64,000 bases of DNA from Dyadobacter bucti (GCF_005869225.1 NZ_SWFP01000003.1:248001-312000); one strand, 5' to 3'. Counted from the first letter of the stretch, positions 18,001 to 26,943 are shown. Program-made: numbers and translations. Notes: generated by a model from the sequence alone, not told the origin.

Positions 18001-18374
18001 CCAAAGAATTTCTAGACAGATGGGTGCTTCCGGGAGAGGAAAACGTAACAAGTATTCCATCTATCAGTGACAAGCTTGAGTTGCAGTACCTGGCTGGAAC
18101 TTACCCTTATAATATTTACAATTATAGCACCGACAGGGTTGCAAAAGGAGATTTTATCCGTTTAAAGTCGGTTTCACTCGCATATAAGGTTCCCTTGGTT
18201 TTGGCAAGAAAAGCGGGTTTGTCCGGGGCCAGCATACAGGTCTCATCGATCAATCCCTGGCTTGTTTATGCCGATAAAAAGCTAAAAGGGCAAGATCCTG
18301 AATTCTTTAATTCGGGAGGTGTTGCCCAGCCAATACAAAAGCAGTTTACTGTTTCACTGAAATTGACATTGTAA
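15018..18374 (+). CDS. SusC/RagA-family TonB-linked outer-membrane transporter
   Basis: An 1118-residue outer-membrane active transporter. In order: a long signal region (1-37, cleavage near ATA), a carboxypeptidase-regulatory-like domain (about 38-110; FVLQGVNEGATLVISMIGFLSKEV), a TonB-box-like VVVTGF, the plug domain (about 125-245) with the SusC signatures MLEGRAAGVSIQNVSG, KVRIRGATSLNGDNKPLWVVDGV and ILKDAAAAALYGARAMNGVI, and a 22-strand barrel ending in LKLTL. The quoted pieces are separate motifs. It works with the SusD-like lipoprotein 8 bases downstream; the substrate is unknown, but the metallohydrolase two genes later hints at peptide- or protein-linked material. Confidence 0.95.
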   Translation: MNVFYRISGLSRLLVVLLGIFFLSNFISDFSSSATAADIDIRGVVRSSTGELLIGSTIRVKGLQKGTVTNEKGEFVLQGVNEGATLVISMIGFLSKEVKAARSISIELVEDAVGLQDVVVTGFQQIDKNKFTGSAVTLKSDDVKIDGLPDVSRMLEGRAAGVSIQNVSGTFGAAPKVRIRGATSLNGDNKPLWVVDGVVLEDIVNISNDQLSSGDPNTLLGSAVAGLNPNDIETFDILKDAAAAALYGARAMNGVIVITTKKGKSGKPVISYSGNFSSQLKPSYRNFNIMNSAQQMSVLGELERKGHLNSNILDQPDFGVYGKYYNSLFGDSQGEFPVINTPEAKKNYLLRYAKANTDWFDVLFKQNFIQEHSLSISFGTDKSQSYFSTSYLNDNGWTIADKVSRYTLNFRNNYKLSDRVSLGFSTLASIRRQQVPGSLSRRSNPVEGKFDRDFDINPFSYALNTSRTLTAYDENGNLEFFRRNFAPFNIISELENNKINLNLADIRLQGDFSYKITEHLTYDFLGALRYIQTGREHRITEHSNMANAYRAADNATVANLNKFLYRDPDDPNAFPVVVLPSGGFYNRNEDQMMFYNVRNNLRYNRTFKERHAVNLLAGQEVKFTNRQNSNNTGYGFQYDQGGTPFIDYRILKQTIESNFAYYGMREDYERFAAFYGSAGYTLDDKYNFTAYLRYDGSNGFGKSAIARWLPTYTVAGSWNFDRENFIKRFSWLSMGRLRASYGLSADTGPATNSAVLFQSIVTRRPFADEKESAIQLASLENTELTWEKLYSGNVGLDLGFLANRANISIDGYIRNSFDLIDVIRTSGIGGQIYKVANYADMESHGVDVSLNGVIFKNKDWDLRSTLNFGYARTLITNVDNSPGIFDLVKAEGANIQGRPVRSLFSIDYRALNPKTGVPIFLNENGEVSSDVYLQDQNISYLKYEGPVDPPFTGGFNNTLTYKNLSLNVLFTAQAGNKIRLNPLYRGAFSDLDAMPKEFLDRWVLPGEENVTSIPSISDKLELQYLAGTYPYNIYNYSTDRVAKGDFIRLKSVSLAYKVPLVLARKAGLSGASIQVSSINPWLVYADKKLKGQDPEFFNSGGVAQPIQKQFTVSLKLTL

Positions 18375-18399
18375 ACATTGTGTGATTGCTCGCAAGAAA

Positions 18400-19890
18400 A
18401 TGAAAGAGATGAAGAAATTAAATAGAAGCCGCGGACTGACAGCGATCTTTTTAGCAATTCCGATGCTGGTATTGGTCGGTTGTGAGGATTTCCTTTCAAA
18501 GGAACCGGACAGCACCAGGGCCGTTATCAATGACCCTAAAAAAGTTTCTCAGTTGCTGGCCACAGCCTACCCGCAGGCAGGCTACGTTGTTTTCGGCGAA
18601 TCCATGAGCGACAATGTCTCAGACAAATCGCAGGGATATGACGATAAGACCAACAGAGGTTCATTTCTCTTCGAAGAAGTTGAGGCGACTGTCAACGACT
18701 CTGATTCGCCGGATCTTTACTGGTCGGAATGCTACAGGGCGATTTCTGTGGCTAACCAGGCGCTTAAGATAATTGCGGAAGCGGACGATCCCTCTCTTTA
18801 CAGCGCACAAAGGGGAGAGGCGCTTGTAGCCCGTGCCTATGCACATTTTATGCTTGTGTGCCTTTACAGCAAGTTTTACGATCCGCAAAGCGCGTCTTCT
18901 GATCCTGGCATACCGTATGTTACCGAGCCGGAAACCGTGGTTATCAAGCAGTATGAGAGAAGAACTGTTAATTATGTTTACCAGATGATCGAAAAAGATC
19001 TTCTGGAGGGGCTTCCCCTGATCAGCGACGGAACCTATACAGTACCAAAATACCATTTTAATACCGTCGCTGCGAATGCTTTTGCGGCCCGTTTTTATTT
19101 GGTCAAAAAAGATTACAACAAAGTTTTGCAGTATGCCAATGCGGCATTTCCGGGTACTACCATCGCCAATAATCTCAGGCCGTGGAATACCTCCATGGAA
19201 AACATGTCACCAGCTGAATTATACGCTATTTATTCACGGGCAAGCCAGGGTGCGAATCTGCTGATCGTCGAAACAGCATCACTCATCGGAAGGTATATGC
19301 CGCAATACCGATATGGAATGACGTATGCCAAATCTCAGGAGATATTCGAGAGCCAGAGCCTGGCCGCATCCTCTGCCAGATGGGCGTATCCGCTTTACTA
19401 TCAGGGAGATAATAATTATTTCGTCCCTAAATGGTATGAGTATTTTGTCAGAGAGTCTGTAAATGCGGATATAGGATATTTGTATACGATGTTGCCTTTG
19501 TTTACGGCGGAGGAATTGTTGTTTAACCGGGCCGAAGCGAATGTGTATCTGGGCAATACCGCAGCGGCACTGAGTGATCTGAACCTGTTTGCAAGCAAAA
19601 GACTGACTGGTTACAACGCGACCATCCATAATATCACTGCAACCAAGATCAGAAATTTCTATAATACCTCCAACGCCACCACCGGCTTGATCAACGCCAT
19701 ACTCGATTTTAAAAGGGTGGAGTTTGTTCAGGAAGGAATGCGATGGTTTGATATCCTGAGATACAATATTCCAGTTGAGCACACGACCAATACGGGCCAG
19801 GTGATCACCATCCCTGCAAATGATCCGAGAAGGGTGCTGCAGATACCCCAGACGGCAGCGTTGTCCGGATTGGAAAAGAACAAAAGATAA
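18400..19890 (+). CDS. SusD/RagB-family surface lipoprotein
   Basis: A 496-residue lipoprotein that caps the SusC barrel and captures the ligand. Lipobox LVGC follows the hydrophobic stretch AIFLAIPMLVL. The TPR-rich SusD body shows the expected segments YWSECYRAISVANQALKI and ALVARAYAHFMLVCLY, and a C-terminal VEFVQEGMRWFDILRYNI. ATG 18400 is preferred over an upstream GTG at 18382 (8 bases after the susC stop); an ATG at 18409 is also possible. Second gene of the four-gene operon. Confidence 0.93.
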   Translation: MKEMKKLNRSRGLTAIFLAIPMLVLVGCEDFLSKEPDSTRAVINDPKKVSQLLATAYPQAGYVVFGESMSDNVSDKSQGYDDKTNRGSFLFEEVEATVNDSDSPDLYWSECYRAISVANQALKIIAEADDPSLYSAQRGEALVARAYAHFMLVCLYSKFYDPQSASSDPGIPYVTEPETVVIKQYERRTVNYVYQMIEKDLLEGLPLISDGTYTVPKYHFNTVAANAFAARFYLVKKDYNKVLQYANAAFPGTTIANNLRPWNTSMENMSPAELYAIYSRASQGANLLIVETASLIGRYMPQYRYGMTYAKSQEIFESQSLAASSARWAYPLYYQGDNNYFVPKWYEYFVRESVNADIGYLYTMLPLFTAEELLFNRAEANVYLGNTAAALSDLNLFASKRLTGYNATIHNITATKIRNFYNTSNATTGLINAILDFKRVEFVQEGMRWFDILRYNIPVEHTTNTGQVITIPANDPRRVLQIPQTAALSGLEKNKR

Positions 19891-19923
19891 GACTAGCCAA
19901 TCGATTATTAAAATCACATACTG

Positions 19924-20850
19924 ATGAAAAAAATAGTAAACAAACTTCTTTACCCGCTACTTTTTCTGAGCGTTATGTTCAGTTCGTGCAAGGAAGAGGA
20001 AATCGGGGATGTAGAAAATATTCCGGGGCTGGGTGGTGATACCTGGGCACAGGGTCCTATTGATAAATGGATCCTCGACAACTTTACTACTCCTTACAAC
20101 ATTGCGGTGAAGTATAAATGGGACCAGTTTGAATTTCCGAGCAGTATCAACAAAACGCTTGTACCCGCGGATGAACAGCAGGTCATTCCTTTGCTATCCA
20201 GTATAAACAAAGGTTGGGCCCAGCCGTATATCGAGGAGGCGGGCTCTGTTTTCTTCAACATGTTTTCTCCTAAAACTTTTGTATTGTCCGGCAGCGTTGA
20301 ATACAACCTGGATGGGTCTGTAACAGGCGGGCAGGCTGAGGGCGGAAGAAAGATCGTGATGATGGGGATTAACCAGTTCAAGGTGAAGGGTATGCCCGGG
20401 TACACCGCTGAAAAGGATTCGGTGTATGCCAAATTCTTTGTATTTCACGTTATCCAGCACGAATTTGCGCATATTTTGCACATGAATAAAATGTACCCGG
20501 CAGATTTCAAATTGATTACAGCCGGTAAATATTATGGAGGAAACTGGATTAATTTTTCTAATGAAGATGCTTTACGGGATGGTTTTGTGACTGCCTATGC
20601 TGCCTCCGGATTTGACGATGATTTCGTTGAAACGATCTCAGTCATGCTGATGGAAGGAAAAGATGGTTTTGATAAAATAGTTAATTCAATTCCGGAAGGG
20701 ACCACGTCGAAAGGCACAACCAAAGCTCAGGCGCAGGCGGCATTAAGGCAAAAAGAAGATATGGTGGTGGCCTATTACAAAAAATCCTGGAATATCGATT
20801 TTTACAGCCTTCAGACAAAAACCAGGGCTGCGATGGTGTCATTATTTTAA
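19924..20850 (+). CDS. Substrate import-associated zinc metallohydrolase lipoprotein
   Basis: A 308-residue lipoprotein (lipobox FSSC, Cys22) of the HExxH lipoprotein family that is encoded beside SusC/SusD genes. The zinc site HEFAHILH lies at residues 179-186, with a probable third ligand Glu in DDFVETISVML downstream; GFVTAYAASG also fits the family. It likely cleaves the incoming substrate at the cell surface or in the periplasm before or after SusCD import. Peptide-like substrates are an inference from the protease-type motif. Gap of 33 bases from the SusD gene. Confidence 0.88.
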   Translation: MKKIVNKLLYPLLFLSVMFSSCKEEEIGDVENIPGLGGDTWAQGPIDKWILDNFTTPYNIAVKYKWDQFEFPSSINKTLVPADEQQVIPLLSSINKGWAQPYIEEAGSVFFNMFSPKTFVLSGSVEYNLDGSVTGGQAEGGRKIVMMGINQFKVKGMPGYTAEKDSVYAKFFVFHVIQHEFAHILHMNKMYPADFKLITAGKYYGGNWINFSNEDALRDGFVTAYAASGFDDDFVETISVMLMEGKDGFDKIVNSIPEGTTSKGTTKAQAQAALRQKEDMVVAYYKKSWNIDFYSLQTKTRAAMVSLF

Positions 20851-20884
20851 AAGACGAGCGTTTACTATTGTAATAATTGATTGA

Positions 20885-22189
20885 ATGAAAAAATCCATCA
20901 TATATTTATTCTTCCTGGCGAATGCCTTCATTTCTTGCGAGAATAAGGATGATACTCTTTTTGAAGAAACGGCAGATGCTCGTTTGAATGCTGCTCTGGC
21001 TTCTTATGAAAAACAATTGATAGAGGCGCCTGACGGCTGGAATGCTGTAATATATCCTGGCGGAGGAGGCAGTTACGGTTTTTACCTGAAATTTGATGAT
21101 CAAAACCGGGTTGTGATGTATTCCGATTTCAGTGAGGAGTCTGCGGGAACGTCCAAGGAAAGCAGTTACAGGCTAAAAGCGATGCAAACTCCCGCCCTGA
21201 TCTTCGATACGTACTCCTACCTGCATGTATTATCGGATCCGGATCCGGATGTAAATGGCGGGGATGCAGGGGAAGGGTTCAAATCCGATTTCGAATTTAA
21301 TATTTTCCCTGATTCGGTTAAAGCCGATGTGATAACACTGGTTGGTCGAAAAAATCAGAGCAAGCTCGTCTTAAGGAAAGCTACTGCCGCACAGGCCGCA
21401 GCCTACGCAAATGGCGATATGGCCAAAAGTTTGCTCTTTAACAACATCTCGAAATATCTGACTTATTTCAAAAGGGTTACATTAGGTGGTGTCACGTACG
21501 AAATCGGTATTAACCAGGACTCACGTCAGGCAAAAATTACCTGGATGGACGGGGCTAATCCCAAATCGCACTCTACAAAATACTATTTTTCTTCAGCCGG
21601 ATTGACATTTGATTCACCCTTAGTCAATGGTTCCCAGACGATAACGGGTTTCAGTAACATTACTTGGAATGCAAATAGCGTCCAGCTCGGTGTTACGGCG
21701 GCCGGTCTTACAGGTGCTGTGGTCGGCGCCGTCAGACCGTTGGTCATTGATCTGGAAGCACCCAGAAGGTGGTGGCAGGATCCGATTGAATCCGGAGGAG
21801 ACTGGAGAACCAGAGATGCATTTCATATCAACGGAGTGGATGATGCACTCAAAGTAAAAACTTTGACGTCTGGCGAGGGAGTTTATGCATTTTACGTCTA
21901 TCAGCCAGGGCTTAATGCAAGTTATGATCTTTTTGGGCCTGTTTTCTTTGAAGATGGTCAATATTCCATCAATTACTGGTACGCCCCCAACAGGCCAAGA
22001 TTCACTAGCGACGGCCGTGTTATTTTTACTGAATACGGGACACAGGGAGCCGTTCCGGCCACCGGGCCAGCTGCTGATGCCAAAAATGCGTTGTATGAGC
22101 CTAGCGGCTACTATCTGGTTCAGACATCTGAAACCACTTATGATATGGTAGGAGCGAAGGACGCCAAGACGTGGATCAGCTGGCAGTAG
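20885..22189 (+). CDS. DUF4302 lipoprotein
   Basis: A 434-residue lipoprotein (signal peptide with lipobox FISC) of the DUF4302 family, found almost only in Bacteroidota SusCD loci. Family landmarks are the PDGWNAVIYPGGGGSYGFYLKF start of the domain, LHVLSDPDPDVNGGDAGEGF (an acidic, possibly calcium-binding loop) and FKRVTLGGVTYEIG. Function unknown; the recurring neighbourhood (SusC, SusD, HExxH lipoprotein, DUF4302) suggests a surface-exposed binding role in the same uptake complex. A GGATCC-type tandem triplet near 21236-21250 encodes the DPDPD loop. Motifs listed are separate segments. Confidence 0.88.
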   Translation: MKKSIIYLFFLANAFISCENKDDTLFEETADARLNAALASYEKQLIEAPDGWNAVIYPGGGGSYGFYLKFDDQNRVVMYSDFSEESAGTSKESSYRLKAMQTPALIFDTYSYLHVLSDPDPDVNGGDAGEGFKSDFEFNIFPDSVKADVITLVGRKNQSKLVLRKATAAQAAAYANGDMAKSLLFNNISKYLTYFKRVTLGGVTYEIGINQDSRQAKITWMDGANPKSHSTKYYFSSAGLTFDSPLVNGSQTITGFSNITWNANSVQLGVTAAGLTGAVVGAVRPLVIDLEAPRRWWQDPIESGGDWRTRDAFHINGVDDALKVKTLTSGEGVYAFYVYQPGLNASYDLFGPVFFEDGQYSINYWYAPNRPRFTSDGRVIFTEYGTQGAVPATGPAADAKNALYEPSGYYLVQTSETTYDMVGAKDAKTWISWQ

Positions 22190-22222
22190 AAGATAATGAG
22201 CATCTGCCGGATTTTAAAGAAA

Positions 22223-22261
22223 GCAAAAAAGCACTTCTGAAACTCAGAGGTGCTTTTTTGC
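22223..22261. terminator. Strong bidirectional terminator between the two SusCD operons
   Basis: A 17-base stem, GCAAAAAAGCACTTCTG with CAGAGGTGCTTTTTTGC, with one G-T wobble and a 5-base loop. It ends both convergent operons. Confidence 0.92.
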
Positions 22262-22281
22262 TTATCGGGAAACGAAGTTTT

Positions 22282-23655
22282 CTAGTTGTACCCCTCGTTT
22301 TGCACCAGCTTTGGATTAACGTCTCTTTCGCGTTGCGGAATAGGAAGGATCAACAAGGGAGAATTGTAGGGCAAATTACCGATATTTTGCTTGTTTCTCC
22401 TGGCGTCATGCAGTGTATGTCCTTCAAATGCTAGTTCCAGGTGGCGTTCTTTCAGAATAGATTCCAATGTAACGGCAGTTGCAGCTTTCAGCCCTGCACG
22501 GGTACGGATGGCGTTCAGGTCGGCAAGGGGCGTGGCTCCTATGGTAGTCGAAAGACGGAGATTTGTCTCAGCTCTGGTCAGGTACATCTCGGCAAGGCGG
22601 AACTGGAGCACATTGGTATATCTGTCAAGATATTTCTGTGTATAAATAACGTTGGAAGTGATAAAGAAATCCCCTCTTTTGTCGCCGGTTTCATACAACG
22701 TGCGGTGTTTTGGCAAGACCCTGATATCTCCACGCCCGGAAGTACCAGGAATTTCGTCGATGGCTGTTCCAAAGAAGGTGTTCATATCGTTGATGCCATC
22801 TTGCTGGGTTACCATTATCGAGAAGATATACTCGTTAGGATTAGCTCCTCCATTGTTCAGAAAAGTGTTAAAAATCGCGCTGAAATTAGTATTCAAAGAA
22901 AATTGGCCGGATGCTATCACTTCATTCGCCTCGGTACGGGCCGCAGCAAAGTTGGATTGCATCAGATATACTCGGGAAAGTTGTGCGGCTGCGGCGTATT
23001 TTGTAGCATAAAATGAATTGGTTTCCGGCAGCAGATCCTTGGCAGCCGTCAGATCTTCAATCACCTGCGCATACACTTCCGCCACTGAGCTTCGGGGCAG
23101 CTTATCCTCTTCAGTAACGCCGCGGGTGGGCTTCATGACCAGCGGAATGCCGGGGTTGGAAGCATTATCTCCATCGCCCCACGTTCTGGCATATAACCGG
23201 ACCAGGTCGAAATAAACTGAGCCCCGGATGAACCTCGCCTCACCTTCAATACGCTCGCGCTTGGCTTCATCGACGATATCAATCGCGGAAAGAACATTGT
23301 TACAGCGGTTGATGACCGCGTAGGAATCGTTCCAGGTATCCTGGGCAGTTGCATTGATGGTGGTGATTTGCTTATTGGTTAGTTCCAGCAAGTTCTGGAA
23401 CGTTCCCGTAAAACCCAGCTCGTCATTGTTGCCGAGCAGCTCGGAGGCTACCTGAAAAGCGCCACCATACACGTCCACGTCCTGTAACCCGTCGTAGCAG
23501 CCTATCAGCGTTACTTCAACATCCCTCGACGTACTCAATGCCGCGCCTTCGTCTATATCCTCCGTAGGATCTACATTCAGTTTGTTGGCGCAGCCGTTTA
23601 TCGTAAATAGTCCGACACAAATTGTCAGGGTATATATATATGTTTTCTTTTTCAT
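22282..23655 (-). CDS. SusD/RagB-family surface lipoprotein, second system
   Basis: A 457-residue lipoprotein with a signal peptide and lipobox INGC. SusD features include RCNNVLSAIDIVDEAKRERI, EARFIRGSVYFDLVRLYA (the classical SusD helix pair) and the C-terminal ILKERHLELAFEGHTLHDARR. Shorter than the first SusD and not closely related to it, so the two loci probably import different substrates. Downstream partner of the SusC gene, 19 bases apart; no further enzyme gene is linked to this pair. Confidence 0.94.
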   Translation of the reverse strand: MKKKTYIYTLTICVGLFTINGCANKLNVDPTEDIDEGAALSTSRDVEVTLIGCYDGLQDVDVYGGAFQVASELLGNNDELGFTGTFQNLLELTNKQITTINATAQDTWNDSYAVINRCNNVLSAIDIVDEAKRERIEGEARFIRGSVYFDLVRLYARTWGDGDNASNPGIPLVMKPTRGVTEEDKLPRSSVAEVYAQVIEDLTAAKDLLPETNSFYATKYAAAAQLSRVYLMQSNFAAARTEANEVIASGQFSLNTNFSAIFNTFLNNGGANPNEYIFSIMVTQQDGINDMNTFFGTAIDEIPGTSGRGDIRVLPKHRTLYETGDKRGDFFITSNVIYTQKYLDRYTNVLQFRLAEMYLTRAETNLRLSTTIGATPLADLNAIRTRAGLKAATAVTLESILKERHLELAFEGHTLHDARRNKQNIGNLPYNSPLLILPIPQRERDVNPKLVQNEGYN

Positions 23656-23674
23656 AAGTCTTTAATCGATGCTT

Positions 23675-26600
23675 TTAGAAACCAATGTTAATTCCAACCA
23701 TCAGGGTCCTTGGCTGTGGAGAAGTATAAAAATCATTTCCCAGCGCAAATTTGGACTCCGTTTCCGAGAGGTCGTCTGTATTCACTTCCGGGTCCCACCC
23801 TTTGTAATTGGTAAAGGTTGCGAGATTCAGCGCGGAGACATAAATACGGACTTTTTCCATTTTCAGGCGGTTTGTAAAGCCGGAAGGGAGATTATATCCC
23901 AAGGTCATTGAGCGAAGGCGCATGTATGAGCCATTATAAATGTACCTTGTGGAGGCCTGGTTACCATTGCTGATCAGGTAACGCGCTTCCGGAACATCAG
24001 TATTCCGATTTTCCGGAGTCCAGGCGTTGAGCTGATCGGCTGTTTGATTGTCCTCGTAAATCCCGTTGCCTGACGCGTACTGCCCAACTCCGAAAAAGTT
24101 GATCTTGTTTCCAGCTACTCCGTTGAAGAATACATTCAGATCAAAACCTTTATAAGTAAAAGTATTGGTAATACCTCCGACAATTTTCGGTGTAGGATTT
24201 CCCGCAACGATACGTTGTGCGCTATTGTAATCGTCATTACTTACTGTTGAGCGATCCACGGAACCGTCCGGATTCGGTGTGTTTTTGTAAAATAGCGCGT
24301 CCCCGTTGTCAGGGTTTACACCTGCGTATTCAACAGTGTAAAATACCCCTACCGGCTGACCTTCCATCACCCGGTTTATGTTTCCGACACCGCCCTGAAT
24401 GATCTGATCCTGGATATCAGTAACCCTGTTTTTATTAGTAGCAATATTAAATGAGGTGTTCCACTTAAATGCCCCGACAATGTTTTGGGAGTTAAGTACC
24501 AGCTCAAAACCTTTGTTTGTCAGCTTGCCGATATTGGCAGTTTGTGTGGTGAATCCTGATGTTCCGGGCACATTTACATTCAACAAAAGTCCGTTGGTCT
24601 TTTTTTCGTAATAATCGATCTCACCATTAAGCCGGTTGTTGAACAAGCCGAAATCAATTCCAAAATCGGCCTGGTTGGTGGTTTCCCATTTGAGATTGGG
24701 ATTGCCGATCTGATAAGGCCGCTGCCCGGCTGCACCCGCATATCCCGCATCACCGCGAAACAAACCAAGCTGTGGGAAATCGCCAATTTCGGAGTTACCG
24801 GTGGAACCGTAGCTTCCTCTGATTTTGAGAAAACTGATCACACTGTTGCTTTTCAGGAAATCTTCTTCGGAAAGTACCCAGCCCGCGGAAACGGAAGGGA
24901 AAAACCCGTACCGGGAATTTACACCGAAACGGGATGAACCATCAATACGCGCGCTTGCAGACAAGAGGTATTTGTCCGAAAATTTATAGTTGAGGCGCAA
25001 AAAATACGACAGGAACCGGTAATTGGTTTCCGTTGAGCTGCCATCTGATTTGGTGGCAGCACTTGATATCTTTTTATAGGAGTCGGAAGGGAATTGCGTA
25101 CCCTCGATAAAGTTTATTTTTGTTTGTGATTGCTGATAAGACATCCCTAATGTACCCCCAAAACTATGCGCTCCGAAAATCCGGTCATAAGAGAAGAAAT
25201 TGTTGGTATTGTAATTGGTAACAAATGGTCCAAAATTTTCTCCCAAACCATTGCTGGCACTCCCGACAAGCCTTCTGTTCTGGCTCTGGTAATAGCTTTC
25301 TTCATTTTGATTGAGGAGATCAATACCCAGTTCGCTTCGGAATTTTAGGTTGGGGGTTAGGCTAAACTGAGCATATCCGTTCGTCAGGTTTCGGAAAGAA
25401 GTAGAAATGAATTTTGAGTAGTTGGTCGCGATCATGGGGTTGAAATAGATCGGTACATACAGTTCGCCCGGAGGGGTTCCCGTAGGTAACCCGGTAGAAG
25501 GGTCCGTAAAAGGGGTGAGCGGCGTGATTGCAGACATTTGCAGAGGATTGGAGAATGCATTATCACCCGGCAGACGACGGTTTACGGTTCTTGATAAACC
25601 CATCGACAATCCGACCTGCAACCAGTTATAAGCCTGATGGTCCAAGTTCATCCGGCCCGAAATACGGTCCAGTTTGTTGGCAATCAATGTTCCGTTTTGA
25701 TTAAGGTACTGCGCCGACAAAAAGAACTTGGTTTTTTCTACCCCGCCGTTCATCTGAAAATCCAGTTGTTGCATCGAGCCTTTCTGAAATGCCTGGTCCT
25801 GCCAGTCGTAATTTTTTTGCTGGGGCGTGTTATATGTGCCAAGGCTCTGGAAATCCAGAAAACCACCCTCGCCAAACATGATGGAAGAGTTTGACTCCGG
25901 ATCGCTCGGATCAATCCCGTCGATGCGATCGGTATTGGCGCCCGCCATTTTATAGAAATTAATGTACTCCTCTGCGTTCAGAAACCTTACGCGCCTGGTT
26001 GCTTCCGAGGTACCCATCTGGTAATTGACGCTCATATTGGTTTTTCCTGCCTTTCCTCGTTTTGTAGTGATCAGCACCACTCCGTTCGCGGCGCGGGACC
26101 CGTAAATCGCTCCTGCAGAGGCGTCTTTTAATATTTCGATAGATTCAATGTCATTGGAATTGATCTCCGCCAGCGGGTTGGATGCACCGCCGCCTCTGTT
26201 GCTCTGATCATCGGTAGTGATGGGCATGCCGTCTATTACATATAGCGGCTGGCTGCTGGCACTGATTGAGGAGTTCCCTCTCACGCGGACATTTACCGCC
26301 TGGCCCAGTTTTCCTGTTCCGCTGTTGACATAAACACCTGCGGCGCGGCCCTGCAATGCCGCATCGACACTTGCAACAGGCATATTCTGAATTTCCGTTC
26401 CACGGATCTGTGCGATATTACCTGTCACATCCCGCTTGATCTGAGAGCCGAAACCGGTTACTACCACTTCATTTAAACTGCGTGTATCGCTGCTTAATGT
26501 AATGTTGACAACGCTTCTATTTCCAACAGTCACTTCCTGGGTAACCATCCCCACAAAACTGAAAATCAGTACGGCGTTGTTTGAAGGAACCGTAATTTCA

Positions 26601-26782
26601 TATTTGCCTTCCACATCGGTCTGTGTCCCGGCATTGGATCCTTTCACCTGCACAGATGCACCCGGCAAGGAAGAACTTTCATCATCCGAGGTTACTTTTC
26701 CGGTAATTTGTACACTCTGTCCACTTACTTTCGCGACGACCACGAACAAGTTTAAGAGTGCGAATAGCAAAATTTTTCTCAT
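23675..26782 (-). CDS. SusC/RagA-family TonB-linked outer-membrane transporter, second system
   Basis: A 1035-residue transporter with a signal peptide (cleavage after VSG), a carboxypeptidase-regulatory-like domain (GTQTDVEGKYEITVPSNNAV), TonB-box-like VVVTGFGS, the plug with ALQGRAAGVYVNSGTGKLG, VRVRGNSSISASSQPLYVIDG and ILKDASAGAIYGSRAANGVV, and a C-terminal barrel ending in VGINIGF. It opens the minus-strand susCD pair. The TTTG-N18-TATATTTG promoter lies just upstream, and a 17-base palindrome sits 120 bases before the start. No sigma/anti-sigma pair is adjacent, so control may come through that palindrome. Confidence 0.95.
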   Translation of the reverse strand: MRKILLFALLNLFVVVAKVSGQSVQITGKVTSDDESSSLPGASVQVKGSNAGTQTDVEGKYEITVPSNNAVLIFSFVGMVTQEVTVGNRSVVNITLSSDTRSLNEVVVTGFGSQIKRDVTGNIAQIRGTEIQNMPVASVDAALQGRAAGVYVNSGTGKLGQAVNVRVRGNSSISASSQPLYVIDGMPITTDDQSNRGGGASNPLAEINSNDIESIEILKDASAGAIYGSRAANGVVLITTKRGKAGKTNMSVNYQMGTSEATRRVRFLNAEEYINFYKMAGANTDRIDGIDPSDPESNSSIMFGEGGFLDFQSLGTYNTPQQKNYDWQDQAFQKGSMQQLDFQMNGGVEKTKFFLSAQYLNQNGTLIANKLDRISGRMNLDHQAYNWLQVGLSMGLSRTVNRRLPGDNAFSNPLQMSAITPLTPFTDPSTGLPTGTPPGELYVPIYFNPMIATNYSKFISTSFRNLTNGYAQFSLTPNLKFRSELGIDLLNQNEESYYQSQNRRLVGSASNGLGENFGPFVTNYNTNNFFSYDRIFGAHSFGGTLGMSYQQSQTKINFIEGTQFPSDSYKKISSAATKSDGSSTETNYRFLSYFLRLNYKFSDKYLLSASARIDGSSRFGVNSRYGFFPSVSAGWVLSEEDFLKSNSVISFLKIRGSYGSTGNSEIGDFPQLGLFRGDAGYAGAAGQRPYQIGNPNLKWETTNQADFGIDFGLFNNRLNGEIDYYEKKTNGLLLNVNVPGTSGFTTQTANIGKLTNKGFELVLNSQNIVGAFKWNTSFNIATNKNRVTDIQDQIIQGGVGNINRVMEGQPVGVFYTVEYAGVNPDNGDALFYKNTPNPDGSVDRSTVSNDDYNSAQRIVAGNPTPKIVGGITNTFTYKGFDLNVFFNGVAGNKINFFGVGQYASGNGIYEDNQTADQLNAWTPENRNTDVPEARYLISNGNQASTRYIYNGSYMRLRSMTLGYNLPSGFTNRLKMEKVRIYVSALNLATFTNYKGWDPEVNTDDLSETESKFALGNDFYTSPQPRTLMVGINIGF

Positions 26783-26817
26783 AAGTACTTATTTGGTTTT
26801 TCGGTTACAAAATGAAA

Positions 26818-26847
26818 CAAATATATGGTAATTGTCTTACCAACAAA
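26818..26847 (-). promoter_or_regulatory. Promoter of the second SusC gene
   Basis: On the minus strand: TTTG (26847-26844), an 18-base spacer and an exact -7 box TATATTTG (26825-26818). Predicted transcript start is about 30 bases before the ATG at 26782. Confidence 0.6.
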
Positions 26848-26903
26848 ATATTGTAGTGAAGTATTTGTGTAGGCGGTATGTTTTGTATTATGTATATATG
26901 TAG

Positions 26904-26920
26904 AAAACGTAGTACGTTTT
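26904..26920. promoter_or_regulatory. 17-base palindrome upstream of the second SusC promoter
   Basis: AAAACGTA-G-TACGTTTT is perfect with a 1-base centre, roughly 100 bases upstream of the predicted transcript start: an activator-type position. The ACGTAG core also occurs in the inverted repeat at 3560-3577 before the LytTR gene. Confidence 0.45.
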
Positions 26921-26943
26921 TTAGTTCACAAAAAGCGACAAAA

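Noticed and set aside
21232..21252. Tandem GGATCC-like repeat in the DUF4302 gene
   Set aside because: It encodes the family-typical DPDPD loop; two to three units only, no sign of a variable repeat.
22441..23016. 191-codon open frame on the plus strand inside the second SusD gene
   Set aside because: Antisense to a clear SusD; no recognisable domain.
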